Below, one piece after another: positions 1 through 7,963 of a DNA stretch of 64,000 nucleotides. The notes under the pieces were generated by a model, which was not told the DNA's origin, did not search any database, and saw only the letters and a program-made list of their open reading frames with translations. How positions within the stretch are numbered: the first letter of the stretch is position 1; each line of letters starts with the position of its first letter. The position numbers were made by a program, and so were the translations under genes. The DNA comes from a virus, in the IMG/VR virus record IMGVR_UViG_3300042899_000796, positions 1 to 64,000 of that record; one strand, given 5' to 3'.

Positions 1-286
1 CAGGCATCCAATAGTCATCGATATCACAAACAGTTATGATACCCATAGTATTTAATTTTTGGATTAATTCGTGAGACTTTTCAAAATCAGGACCGATACT
101 TCTATGGAAACTAACAATTTGGTATTGTTTCCAAAAATTCATATCGTCATAGGACGGGTCATAGATGATATCAATATGAAAATCATCACCATAAAGATTT
201 TGTAAGAAAATGTGAGGGTCGACTGACCTAAATTTACCAACTCCGCTTCTGTCGGATGGTACGACTAATACTTTTATTTTTGACAT
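1..286 (-). CDS. Glycosyltransferase, N-terminal part (runs off the left edge)
   Basis: Only the first 95 codons are present, reading leftwards from an ATG at 286. The protein opens MSKIKVLVVPSDRSGVGKFR, which looks like the first beta strand and glycine-rich loop of a GT-B (GT4-like) glycosyltransferase. Near the cut end it has CDIDDYW, a motif common in the N-terminal lobe of phage and bacterial group-1 glycosyltransferases. It would transfer a sugar from a nucleotide-sugar donor to an unknown acceptor. It is the last visible gene of the minus-strand operon that starts at 3269. A second glycosyltransferase cluster lies at 9981-16322, so it may serve the same glycan pathway (inference). The acceptor, donor and fold of the C-terminal half cannot be judged here. 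Confidence 0.65.
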   Translation of the reverse strand, partial: MSKIKVLVVPSDRSGVGKFRSVDPHIFLQNLYGDDFHIDIIYDPSYDDMNFWKQYQIVSFHRSIGPDFEKSHELIQKLNTMGIITVCDIDDYWMP

Positions 287-341
287 AGTTATTTATTATA
301 TTCACTAAAATATAATAATTTATGTCGTAGAAAGAAAGTCG

Positions 342-965
342 TTAAGACATTTTTTTAATTTTTGTTACTCTACCTTCAAATACGTGTTTTCCGACTTTAA
401 AACTAAACGTTTCGTTAGATTTTTCTGTACTTTCAGCAATCAAACCATTTTCTTTTAATGATTTAGTAACCGCCTCATTAATCATTTTTTGAATTAATTT
501 ATAATTAATTCCGGTATTTTGAGTTGGTTCCGATTGTTGAATAGGTGCTGATTTTGGTTTTGCGGATTCAGGAATATAACTTCCTTCGTTATGACCCATC
601 AATCTTCTTGATTTTTCAATTAACTCGTTAGACATTGTCATTGTAGGAGATTGGTTTGGTTGAGCAATTGGATGTTCCATCATTAATTTTTTGATTTCAT
701 CCGGTAGTTTTGAATTTTTAATTGCGTCAACCGTAGGTACACCAACAGGTTTAGTATTTTCAACAGGTAATGATGAAAGGTATGGTTGTGCCGATTGTTG
801 AGGACTTTCTTGTAGATATTCTTGTGGTATGTTATATTTTACGTTTGGAACGTCAAATTGTTGAACCATTGATTGTGATGATGAATCCATTCTTCTTGGA
901 CTATCGGTTTCTCTCATTAGGGCTTTAGCGTTTGACATTGCTAATTTTTGCATTAAATCACTCAT
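342..965 (-). CDS. Hypothetical protein, Gln/Ser/Pro-rich, possibly virion-associated
   Basis: I do not recognise this 207-residue protein. It starts at an ATG at 965. Residues 1-150 are low in hydrophobics and rich in Gln, Ser, Pro and Met, so largely disordered. The C-terminal third (from about residue 155) looks ordered: a helix (KLIQKMINEAV) followed by a short basic beta-like tail with FKVGKHVFEGRV. Such a disordered body with a small folded tail fits a scaffold-, decoration- or chaperone-like virion protein, but this is inference. It lies 61 bases downstream of the 1027-1686 gene on the same strand with no terminator seen between them, so it is probably co-transcribed from the 3269 start. 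Confidence 0.6.
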   Translation of the reverse strand: MSDLMQKLAMSNAKALMRETDSPRRMDSSSQSMVQQFDVPNVKYNIPQEYLQESPQQSAQPYLSSLPVENTKPVGVPTVDAIKNSKLPDEIKKLMMEHPIAQPNQSPTMTMSNELIEKSRRLMGHNEGSYIPESAKPKSAPIQQSEPTQNTGINYKLIQKMINEAVTKSLKENGLIAESTEKSNETFSFKVGKHVFEGRVTKIKKMS

Positions 966-1026
966 AAGTTTTGAATTTTAATATAATCATAAACGAATTT
1001 ATGATTTTGTCATTATAAGGTTAAAA

Positions 1027-1686
1027 TTATTTTTGTAATTTGTTTGTTATTATTGTTCTTAATGACGCTTTTTCGGCGTCTGTTAATTTATTTCCGGTTT
1101 CTAATTCTATTGCTGCGTAGATTCGTTTGAACGCTTCAGCTGATTTGGATAAATCAAATCCACCTTCACCGTATTTCTGTGTAAACTCGTTTGTTAATGA
1201 ATCAATTGTTCTATCAATAACCTCATCATTGTTTGGCTGTGGTGTTTCCGGAGTTTCAGGTGTTTGTTGAAATTGTTGAGGTATTATAGAAGGTGTTGGT
1301 GGTGTGGTAAAATTAGCAACTATCTCAACAGAAACCATACTTTTATCTCCATTAGGATTAAACCCTGGTCTCATTTCATCAAAAACGTCTGATGTTGGTA
1401 GGAAAGTGAATGTTTTATCTAATCTAAAAAGTCTCCATCCGGGTAATGGTTGTGAACCAATTGTTGCGGTGTGAGATGCTCCCTCTCTTTCCCAAGCACG
1501 AACAACTCGGTTACCAGCTTTACTGACTCCGACACAAACAGGTTCTATTAGTCTTTGACCTTTACCACCTGGTTCGTCACCATCGTAACTAGTACCCATT
1601 ACTCGTTTATTTTTGATTGCGTCAATAACACTTTCGATTGACGCAATTTCTAATATTAAACTTTTAAGAGAGCTTTGCAGTTTCAT
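1027..1686 (-). CDS. WYL-domain-like protein
   Basis: 219 residues from the ATG at 1686, whose first base overlaps the stop of the upstream gene. Residues about 30-115 resemble a WYL domain: RLIEPVCVGVSKAGNRVVRA, then a GWRLFRLDK segment, matching the conserved Arg/Tyr-rich SH3-like beta barrel seen in bacterial regulators and some phage proteins. Residues about 128-155 are a Pro/Thr/Gln linker (TPETPETPQP). The C-terminal 60 residues form two or three predicted helices. WYL domains are known to bind nucleic acids or nucleotides and to control CRISPR, repair and helicase systems. No helix-turn-helix is visible here, so a stand-alone ligand- or DNA-binding role is the safest reading. Moderate confidence on the domain, low on function. 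Confidence 0.55.
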   Translation of the reverse strand: MKLQSSLKSLILEIASIESVIDAIKNKRVMGTSYDGDEPGGKGQRLIEPVCVGVSKAGNRVVRAWEREGASHTATIGSQPLPGWRLFRLDKTFTFLPTSDVFDEMRPGFNPNGDKSMVSVEIVANFTTPPTPSIIPQQFQQTPETPETPQPNNDEVIDRTIDSLTNEFTQKYGEGGFDLSKSAEAFKRIYAAIELETGNKLTDAEKASLRTIITNKLQK

Positions 1687-1985
1687 TATAGTTGAAAGTT
1701 CGGGTAAGTGTTAGATGAATTAAATTTATTTATTTTAATATCGTCCTTTCTTTCGATAATATCTTGAGCAGTACCTGCTGCTGTATTATACACATCAAGG
1801 AATACTCCTGTCCCTCTACCTTTATTATCTCCATCTGCTACGGCATCTTTATTCACTGAAGAATATTCGTTACCTGCGGCGTTGTAATCATTTTTAGGTA
1901 TTAGTTTAGCTCTTTCCATTTCAGCAATGGCTGAAAGGTTGTTTTCAACATTTTGTGATAAATCCACTGTAATTTCGGTTGCCAT
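1686..1985 (-). CDS. Hypothetical protein, 99 aa
   Basis: Not recognised. The product is small, acidic to neutral and without cysteine or a membrane segment. It has a predicted N-terminal helix (residues 10-30) followed by a Gly/Asn/Asp-rich middle (AVADGDNKGRGTGVFLDVYN). It sits between the 1988-2464 and 1027-1686 genes with a 2-base gap and a 1-base overlap, so translation is probably coupled within the minus-strand operon. Its position beside other unknowns upstream of virion surface genes suggests a structural or assembly role, but nothing in the sequence proves it. Confidence 0.6.
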   Translation of the reverse strand: MATEITVDLSQNVENNLSAIAEMERAKLIPKNDYNAAGNEYSSVNKDAVADGDNKGRGTGVFLDVYNTAAGTAQDIIERKDDIKINKFNSSNTYPNFQL

Positions 1986-1987
1986 AA

Positions 1988-2464
1988 TTATAATTTTAAC
2001 ATTATTTCGTTTATTCTTTTTAAAGTATTCGTAACCGCCTCATCATATCGTTCAACAGTTTTAGAATGTTCTTGAGATTTTCTTACATTTGTAAAATCTT
2101 TTTTCTCGTGAGGTTTAATGTATGAGTTTTGCATCCCCGTATCTTTTTTGTTTCTTTTGGTTAAATCTCCAAATTCTCTCATTTTACGAAGTTCATCATT
2201 AACCCAATTTTTCATAACAACACCACCATTCAAAATAAATGACGGTTCATTTTGATTTCCAATAAAATTATCAAAGAAGTTTTTAATTCTCTTTAATTGT
2301 TTGTATTCTATAAAATTTTGATTTTGTAATTCCTTATTTCTGTTAAAACCTTCCGTATTCTCATCAGCACCTTTAACCATATGGAAACATTTTTTCATAT
2401 GTTCCTTTTTTTCTTTAGGAAATTCGATTTCACCTTTGGATGAATTGTATAGGTCTTTATTCAC
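1988..2464 (-). CDS. Hypothetical helical basic protein, 158 aa
   Basis: Not recognised. It is rich in Lys, Asn and Glu and almost wholly helical by eye. A distinctive central motif, FILNGGVVMKNWVNDEL (residues about 77-93), is the most conserved-looking part. The C-terminus (TVERYDEAVTNTLKRINEIM) looks like a coiled-coil helix. The start overlaps the end of the 2457-3269 gene by 8 bases, typical of a coupled operon pair. There is no signal peptide or transmembrane segment. A virion-internal or assembly protein is possible, but no family was identified. Confidence 0.6.
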   Translation of the reverse strand: MNKDLYNSSKGEIEFPKEKKEHMKKCFHMVKGADENTEGFNRNKELQNQNFIEYKQLKRIKNFFDNFIGNQNEPSFILNGGVVMKNWVNDELRKMREFGDLTKRNKKDTGMQNSYIKPHEKKDFTNVRKSQEHSKTVERYDEAVTNTLKRINEIMLKL

Positions 2465-3269
2465 TTTTTAACATTTTAATTAATTCAGAAACTGAAATAC
2501 CTTCCTTTTCCGCTTGTTTCTTCAAAACCAATAAATTTCTTTTCAACATTCTTGAAGTCTCCAATTCTTTTTTATTTACATCGGCATTGTTTGACGATTT
2601 TTTCTTAACTAATAAATCCTCAACAACTTTAATTGCTTTTTGTTTTTGTATTTCAGATAATGTTGCTCTTGTTATAAAATTTGGGTCCTTATAATAAGGG
2701 GACTTTTTATCTTTCTTACCTGTTGGGTCTTGACCTTTTTGTTTTGTTCTTTCTTCAGCGTCTTCCGGTTCCATTCCCATATCGTTTACCAAATATTCAA
2801 AAGTGTCTTTACCGTCCATGTCTTCAGTTTCTTCATATCCAAATGCACCGGACATATCAATTTCCTCAATTTCTTCAACTGATTCCCCATAATATGTTCT
2901 ATAACCACGAGCAATAGGGTCGTTTGTAATTCTCGCTGCTGCTATGGTTTGGTCCATCGTTTTCTTTGGGTGAAGTTTTGGGTCAAGAATTGGAATTGCT
3001 GAGTTTGACATAGCACCGTCTGAATTCACCAATTCTTCCAAATCAGTTTTAAGTGTTTTGGTTGATTTCTTTTTTTTGTCTTTTACGGTTTTTTCCAAAT
3101 AATTTTTAACTTTCTTTCCTTTCTTTTTATCAAAGTGGATAACCTCGTCTTTTTTACGAGCTTCAGTTAAAGTTTCCTCTACAGAGAAATATAAGGAATA
3201 TTTATCCCCCTTATCTCTGATAAGAAAATAATAAGGTGATGAATAAAATTCTGTGTCTACGCTAATCAT
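2457..3269 (-). CDS. Hypothetical charged protein, 270 aa, first gene of the minus-strand operon
   Basis: Not recognised. Residues 1-55 are beta-like (YYFLIRDKGDKYSLYFSVEE). Residues 55-75 are a Lys-rich patch (KKGKKVKNYLEKTVKDKKKK). Residues 125-175 are very acidic, and the last 60 residues are helical. The start ATG at 3269 is 15 bases downstream of a TATTTAT motif on the coding strand, so this is the promoter-proximal gene of the operon running left to at least position 1. The mix of basic and acidic blocks with likely disorder resembles phage head-core or accessory virion proteins, but no specific family is supported. Confidence 0.6.
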   Translation of the reverse strand: MISVDTEFYSSPYYFLIRDKGDKYSLYFSVEETLTEARKKDEVIHFDKKKGKKVKNYLEKTVKDKKKKSTKTLKTDLEELVNSDGAMSNSAIPILDPKLHPKKTMDQTIAAARITNDPIARGYRTYYGESVEEIEEIDMSGAFGYEETEDMDGKDTFEYLVNDMGMEPEDAEERTKQKGQDPTGKKDKKSPYYKDPNFITRATLSEIQKQKAIKVVEDLLVKKKSSNNADVNKKELETSRMLKRNLLVLKKQAEKEGISVSELIKMLKSE

Positions 3270-3284
3270 CTATTCTTTTTAATT

Positions 3285-3311
3285 ATAAATACTACGAATC
3301 AAGGTATTTAT
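3285..3311. promoter_or_regulatory. Divergent pair of late-promoter-like TATTTAT motifs
   Basis: Two copies of GTATTTAT face away from each other. The minus-strand copy (3291 to 3285) lies 15 bases before the ATG at 3269. The plus-strand copy (3305-3311) lies 9 bases before the ATG at 3321. The motif is oriented with each gene, which supports a directional promoter element rather than a chance palindrome. Confidence 0.6.
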
Positions 3312-3320
3312 CAATTGTAT

Positions 3321-5303
3321 ATGGCATATCAAAACATTAATCAGTATAATTTTAGACGATGGGGTCTAAAACCGGCGAATGAAATCACGGACATTTGTCT
3401 TGCTTCAGACGAAAAAGATTACGACCAAGAGGTTGTTTTTTCACCTTTATTAATTGGTGAATTGGATGGTAATAGAATGCCGTTTAAATTCAATTTCAAT
3501 AGTTCAGGAACAACTTTATGTACTACAAGTGCGTGTACATTTGATTATGACACTATTGTGTCAGAAAATTATTGGAACCCTACTGATACTGACCCAAATT
3601 TTTGCCCTATAATAACTGACTTATGTGATGTTGGTTTAACGGGAATTGACAATGGTTTGGTAAAACATATGTCCGGAGAAACAATTCAAATTAATACCGG
3701 GCTTTATACCACACAATCAGACAAATTTAGTAGATACAAATACGATAGAAGGATGAAAATGCACCCAATCACTGGGTTCACAACATCACAGAATAGATTA
3801 TGGAATGATAATTCATATTCGTATGATTTATCGTACAACAATGCCGGTGGTGATATTGGATATGTTGCGAGATTAGATGGTGGATTCTTCCAAGGATTTT
3901 ACAAGGTTGCTGGTTATGATTACCAAATTTTTCCTGAAAGACCTAATTTAGGTTGGAGTGCCGAATTTATGTTAAGATATAGATGGACCGGTGATACTTC
4001 TGTTGGTTTAAATTCTCGATACCCAAATAATAAAGGAACATTCTTTTATATGGGAGCGAGAGCGGAAAACAAATTCTACCATTACGCCGATGGTTCACCA
4101 AAACAAGATTCAGGTTATACAAGAGTTACTTCAGGTTTAACTTGTATGGATACTTGCGCTTGTAATTTATTAGGTAGTAACCCTCATGATTGTTTAAAAG
4201 TTTATCAACAGTCAGGTGGTACATCATATAATTGTAGTTGTGGTTGTCCATGTTCTTGTGAGGTAAGTGTCCAATATCCTGAAACTGACCCATTATATGA
4301 TGGAGTTTCAAATGCTTTATCTTTAAGATTAAGTGGTGATACAGGAAGTCCAAGATTATGTGTGAAAACATATAGAATAACCGGGGGATGTGAAACAACG
4401 GGAACTTGTTTAACAGGTATAACCTATACAACAGGAACTTCAGTTACTGAATGGTGCTCTACAAGAGGAATCTTTGATGACTGTAGTGGTACAACTTATT
4501 CAAATGTTGAGCATTGGGTTCAAATAGATGCGGTGTTTCAACGAAACGAATGGTTTGATGCTTGTGATTTGAATAATAAAGGAGGTCTTGGATTAATCGT
4601 TAAAGAAATTTATACTGCAACAACTGCAAACAATAGTATTAGTTTAATCGAGCCACCAATTACTCACGAAGAAAAATACGACCCCGCAACAACTGAAATT
4701 GTAACATTCAACGATAATTGGACTGCCGAAGAAAAATATAGATTAGGAACAATGAAATTCTATGTGAATGGTAAATTGTTTATGGTTGCAGAAAACTTTG
4801 AAGAAATTATTCCACGTCTATTAGATACTCCAAAAGAAAAACAAATTGGGGTTGGATATAATATTTCATTAGGTGGAGGAACTCAAGGTCTTCATGATAA
4901 CTTAACTTTTTCGGGTGGATGCCCTCCGACAATTGATGATATCGTTTATCAACAAGACCCTGAATGTTTAACAACACATGATTTAGATAATACAATTTAC
5001 TCAGGTCTTACAACTCATATTAAGTTAGAAGAATATTTTGGGGGGAGTATGATTGGTGATATAAGTGCGTTTAGAATGTACACCGAACCATTAAATGCGT
5101 CTCAAATAAAACATAACTTTAATTTATTAAAGTTAAAATACAATTTATTAGACCCTAATTGTTTGAATTGTAGAATTACAATTCCAAGTAATGATTTATC
5201 TTACATTTTTATTCCGGATAATGATTTATATTATCTTTCTATACCAAGTAATGATTTATACTATGAATCAATAAACCCAACTCCGACCCCAACACCTGTA
5301 TAA
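3321..5303 (+). CDS. Cys-rich virion surface protein with C-terminal LamG-like domain
   Basis: 660 residues from ATG 3321; an in-frame TTG two codons earlier is less likely as the start. The body is beta-rich. Residues about 270-330 are packed with cysteine (CSCGCPCSCEV). The C-terminal half (about 415-620) resembles a concanavalin/LamG-like lectin fold: FYVNGKLFMVAE, then DISAFRMYTEPLNASQI, a typical closing strand of that fold. The end carries three short repeats built on IPSNDLYY and a PTPTPTP tail. These features fit a tail-fibre or head-fibre adhesin that binds sugars. It heads a run of four surface genes; the next gene begins 2 bases after its stop. The exact place on the particle is unknown. 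Confidence 0.6.
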   Translation: MAYQNINQYNFRRWGLKPANEITDICLASDEKDYDQEVVFSPLLIGELDGNRMPFKFNFNSSGTTLCTTSACTFDYDTIVSENYWNPTDTDPNFCPIITDLCDVGLTGIDNGLVKHMSGETIQINTGLYTTQSDKFSRYKYDRRMKMHPITGFTTSQNRLWNDNSYSYDLSYNNAGGDIGYVARLDGGFFQGFYKVAGYDYQIFPERPNLGWSAEFMLRYRWTGDTSVGLNSRYPNNKGTFFYMGARAENKFYHYADGSPKQDSGYTRVTSGLTCMDTCACNLLGSNPHDCLKVYQQSGGTSYNCSCGCPCSCEVSVQYPETDPLYDGVSNALSLRLSGDTGSPRLCVKTYRITGGCETTGTCLTGITYTTGTSVTEWCSTRGIFDDCSGTTYSNVEHWVQIDAVFQRNEWFDACDLNNKGGLGLIVKEIYTATTANNSISLIEPPITHEEKYDPATTEIVTFNDNWTAEEKYRLGTMKFYVNGKLFMVAENFEEIIPRLLDTPKEKQIGVGYNISLGGGTQGLHDNLTFSGGCPPTIDDIVYQQDPECLTTHDLDNTIYSGLTTHIKLEEYFGGSMIGDISAFRMYTEPLNASQIKHNFNLLKLKYNLLDPNCLNCRITIPSNDLSYIFIPDNDLYYLSIPSNDLYYESINPTPTPTPV

Positions 5304-5305
5304 TA

Positions 5306-5869
5306 ATGAGTTGTAATCAATATCAAATAACCAATTATAATAATATTCAAGAAGGATATTATAAATGGACAGGTTGTACAGGAATTATTAGTGTTTCACA
5401 AGTAAATCCATTACAAACTGATTTTGTTTGTGCTGATGATTTAACTCAAGAAGATTATGGTGCTCCATTAACAATAAATAATATTGGATTGTGTCCGTCA
5501 AATACACCGACACCTTCAATCACACCATCGGTAACTCCTACAGTTAGTTTAACACCAACTCCGGTTACTCAGACTCCAACACCAACAAATACTGCAACAC
5601 CATCAAATACACCTCAACCGGTGTATATTCAAAATTTAAGAACGGGAGGTTGGTATCAAAATGTTTGTCAATCAGTAAATTCATTTGCAAACCCCGCCAA
5701 TGTTACGGTATATTCGGTAAAACCTTTTACTCAATTAAATGTGGGTGACCATGTATTTGGTGATAGATTAATGACTATCCCACCGATAAATGCGGATTTC
5801 ACAATATCTGACGGAGCAAGATTTGTACAAATATCCGGAACATTGATTATAAATCAGGGTGTTTGTTAA
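5306..5869 (+). CDS. Small virion surface protein with PT-rich linker
   Basis: 187 residues. An N-terminal globular domain (1-65) starts MSCNQYQITNYN and contains three Cys. A Thr/Pro/Ser linker (about 67-112) has repeats such as TPTPTNTATPSNTPQP. A C-terminal beta domain (113-187) contains GGWYQNVCQSV and ends in GVC. The two-bead plus PT-stalk plan is a short version of the two large genes that follow. The N-terminal bead resembles that of the 7964 gene (M-A/S-C, then Y-x-I/L-T-N). It follows the LamG-like gene by 2 bases and is probably co-transcribed. Role inferred: accessory fibre or decoration protein with a stalk that could be O-glycosylated. Confidence 0.55.
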   Translation: MSCNQYQITNYNNIQEGYYKWTGCTGIISVSQVNPLQTDFVCADDLTQEDYGAPLTINNIGLCPSNTPTPSITPSVTPTVSLTPTPVTQTPTPTNTATPSNTPQPVYIQNLRTGGWYQNVCQSVNSFANPANVTVYSVKPFTQLNVGDHVFGDRLMTIPPINADFTISDGARFVQISGTLIINQGVC

Positions 5870-5896
5870 AAAAAAAATAAAATAAGAAAAATTGAG

Positions 5897-5903
5897 TATT
5901 TAT
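5897..5903 (+). promoter_or_regulatory. Late-promoter-like TATTTAT, 4 bases before ATG
   Basis: AGTATTTAT ends at 5903 and the ATG is at 5908. If this is a -10-like element, transcription would start at or near the start codon, giving a leaderless mRNA. Confidence 0.5.
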
Positions 5904-5907
5904 TGAT

Positions 5908-7896
5908 ATGGCAATTGGAATAAGAATTTTAAGTAATAATTTAAGTGGTTTAACTACAAATGTGACGTTTCTACCTCAATCAGGTGGAACAATTAGTCTT
6001 GGGACTCAGGTGTTCCCATTTAATTATATTTCAGACTATGTGTATGGAACATATAATTGTTATGTGCCAACATACGGATACACTTATAGTTTAGATGTTT
6101 TAGCTCCGACACCTACGCCAACAATGACTAGTACTTCAACACCAACTAATACTCCAACTAATACCCCTACTAATACATCAACTCCAACTAATACGCCAAC
6201 TAATACTACCACTTCAACTCAAACACCAACTAATACTCCAACTAATACTTCAACTCAAACTCCGACTAATACTCAAACTGGTACTCCAACACAAACTCCA
6301 ACACAAACTCAAATTCAAATTTTGGTAACATACCTTATTGCACCTTGTTTGGGTGGTACTGCTTTAAATGTTGATTTTAATAGTGTATCTCTTCCTGTGA
6401 TTGGAGGAAATTATTATTTAACATTCTCAGGAGAAACATCAGATGGATGTTATGAAATTGTTAATACTGAGGCCCCGGGAACTGGTTCTGATTATGTATC
6501 ATCATTATCAATAGATTATGATAATTGTTCGACTTGTTTAAGTGTTGTGACAACACCTACTCCAACACCAACTAATACATCAACTAATACACAGACGCCA
6601 ACTAATACACCTACTAATACATCAACACCTATTGTAAGTTCAACGCCAACAACAACACCAACTAATACACCAACAATAACACCATCCCCGACAGAACCTA
6701 TTAGATATGAATTTGACAATATTTGTCATAGTGAGACTAATGGTGGTGCTTCGTGTAACTGTATACAAGTAGCCACAATATGGGGTAACAACCCGGTGTT
6801 TAGTGCGAGTACTGCGTTTTTCTCTGACCCAAGTGGTCCAAATACAGGAAACCCTGAAGGATGGTATGCGATTGATGGAATAGAATATCAATTAAGTACT
6901 GATTGTGGAATTGGTTGTACAACAGGAGCAACTATTGTTTCGACATCTGCTTGTCCTGTGACTCCAACACCAACACCGACTAATACATCAACTCCAACAC
7001 AAACTCCAACTAATACGCCAACTAATACTCCGACAAATACGGAAACTCCAACTAACACACCAACTAACACAGAAACTCCAACTAACACACCGACAAATAC
7101 GGAAACTCCTACTAACACACCGACAAATACGGAAACTCCTACTAACACACCGACAAATACGGAAACTCCAACTAATACACCAACTAATACAGGAACACCT
7201 GCGGAAACACCAACAAACACACCAACTAATACCGAAACTCCAACTAATACACCAACAAATACACCAACTCAAACTCAAACAGGTACACCAACAAATACTC
7301 CAACAAATACTTCAACTAATACACCAACAAATACACAAACCCCTACTCAAACTTCTACACCTACATCAACATTTGCATGGTATACGTATAGTTTAGGGAC
7401 AGGGGTAACTTCTAATGATGCGTGTATTGCAATACCACAAACAATCTACGGAACAATTGAAGGTGGTGTAGGTCCAAACGTGGGTGAATATTTATACGAA
7501 ACCGAAGGAAGACCTCTTACAGATGCAGTGCCTGATGGATATTATTCTAACGGAACCTCATCGTATCGAGTTACAGGTGGTTTTGGACAAATTACTTCAT
7601 CAGACCCATTAGGTTGTGCTGATTTAATTACCCAAACTCCAACGTCAAGTCCAACACCAACTCAAACACCAACAACGATTATAAACTATTATTACGATAG
7701 TACTCCGGTTTGTGATACAATTAACCCTTTTCAAAATGTTGTATTAGATAATGATTTTTGTACTGCAACAACAATAACATCATCAACAGTATTATCCGAT
7801 GGTACTTATTGGATTACTGATGGTTCTGTTAGAAGAGATATTACTGCGTCGGGAGGTTCATATACTTTTAATGGTGGTTGTGTTGCTTGTGCATAA
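5908..7896 (+). CDS. Mucin-like virion stalk protein with PT repeats and beta-bead domains
   Basis: 662 residues. The N-terminal domain (1-68) begins [14 protein letters not shown] and is probably the particle anchor (inference). Four compact beta beads follow at about 135-210, 270-350, 490-575 and 590-662, separated by Thr/Pro/Asn/Gln stalks at about 68-135, 212-268, 352-488 and 576-588. The longest stalk is built from the 10-residue unit [10 protein letters not shown]. Beads contain paired cysteines. One bead ([20 protein letters not shown]) recurs in the next gene. Nothing catalytic is visible. A long flexible stalk carrying small domains fits a particle-surface fibre for adhesion to glycans or mucus. 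The stalk is a plausible substrate for the downstream glycosyltransferases. It follows its own TATTTAT motif. Confidence 0.6.
   Translation: MAIGIRILSNNLSGLTTNVTFLPQSGGTISLGTQVFPFNYISDYVYGTYNCYVPTYGYTYSLDVLAPTPTPTMTSTSTPTNTPTNTPTNTSTPTNTPTNTTTSTQTPTNTPTNTSTQTPTNTQTGTPTQTPTQTQIQILVTYLIAPCLGGTALNVDFNSVSLPVIGGNYYLTFSGETSDGCYEIVNTEAPGTGSDYVSSLSIDYDNCSTCLSVVTTPTPTPTNTSTNTQTPTNTPTNTSTPIVSSTPTTTPTNTPTITPSPTEPIRYEFDNICHSETNGGASCNCIQVATIWGNNPVFSASTAFFSDPSGPNTGNPEGWYAIDGIEYQLSTDCGIGCTTGATIVSTSACPVTPTPTPTNTSTPTQTPTNTPTNTPTNTETPTNTPTNTETPTNTPTNTETPTNTPTNTETPTNTPTNTETPTNTPTNTGTPAETPTNTPTNTETPTNTPTNTPTQTQTGTPTNTPTNTSTNTPTNTQTPTQTSTPTSTFAWYTYSLGTGVTSNDACIAIPQTIYGTIEGGVGPNVGEYLYETEGRPLTDAVPDGYYSNGTSSYRVTGGFGQITSSDPLGCADLITQTPTSSPTPTQTPTTIINYYYDSTPVCDTINPFQNVVLDNDFCTATTITSSTVLSDGTYWITDGSVRRDITASGGSYTFNGGCVACA
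6106..6690 (+). repeat. In-frame Thr/Pro/Asn/Gln coding repeats (6106-6318 and 6553-6690)
   Basis: Degenerate 12- to 24-base units built from ACTCCAACTAAT-type codons encode TPTNTPT. They are interrupted by a globular bead at about 6319-6552. The repeats are coding and stay in frame. Confidence 0.8.
6958..7368 (+). repeat. Long PT-repeat tract with an exact 30-base tandem unit
   Basis: About 410 bases encode a continuous Thr/Pro/Asn/Glu stalk. From 7021 to 7200 it is organised in 30-base units, each coding [10 protein letters not shown] or a close variant. Copies 7081-7110 and 7111-7140 are identical, and 7141-7170 differs in one base. Such identity among degenerate neighbours points to recent expansion. 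Frame is preserved by the multiple-of-three unit. Confidence 0.85.
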
Positions 7897-7938
7897 AAAT
7901 AATTTTAAGATAAAAACATAAAATCAATACTATTGTAG

Positions 7939-7945
7939 TATTTAT
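7939..7945 (+). promoter_or_regulatory. Late-promoter-like TATTTAT
   Basis: GTATTTATA lies 18 bases upstream of the ATG at 7964, in the 67-base gap between the two large stalk genes. Confidence 0.5.
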
Positions 7946-7963
7946 ATATTAAACAGAAATAAC

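Noticed and set aside
3315-3320. TTG start two codons before the ATG of the LamG-like gene
   Set aside because: The ATG at 3321 is the standard start and the distance to the TATTTAT motif is better.
7021-7200. CRISPR-like array (regular 30-base repeats)
   Set aside because: There are no spacers, the units are directly adjacent and in frame inside a coding gene.
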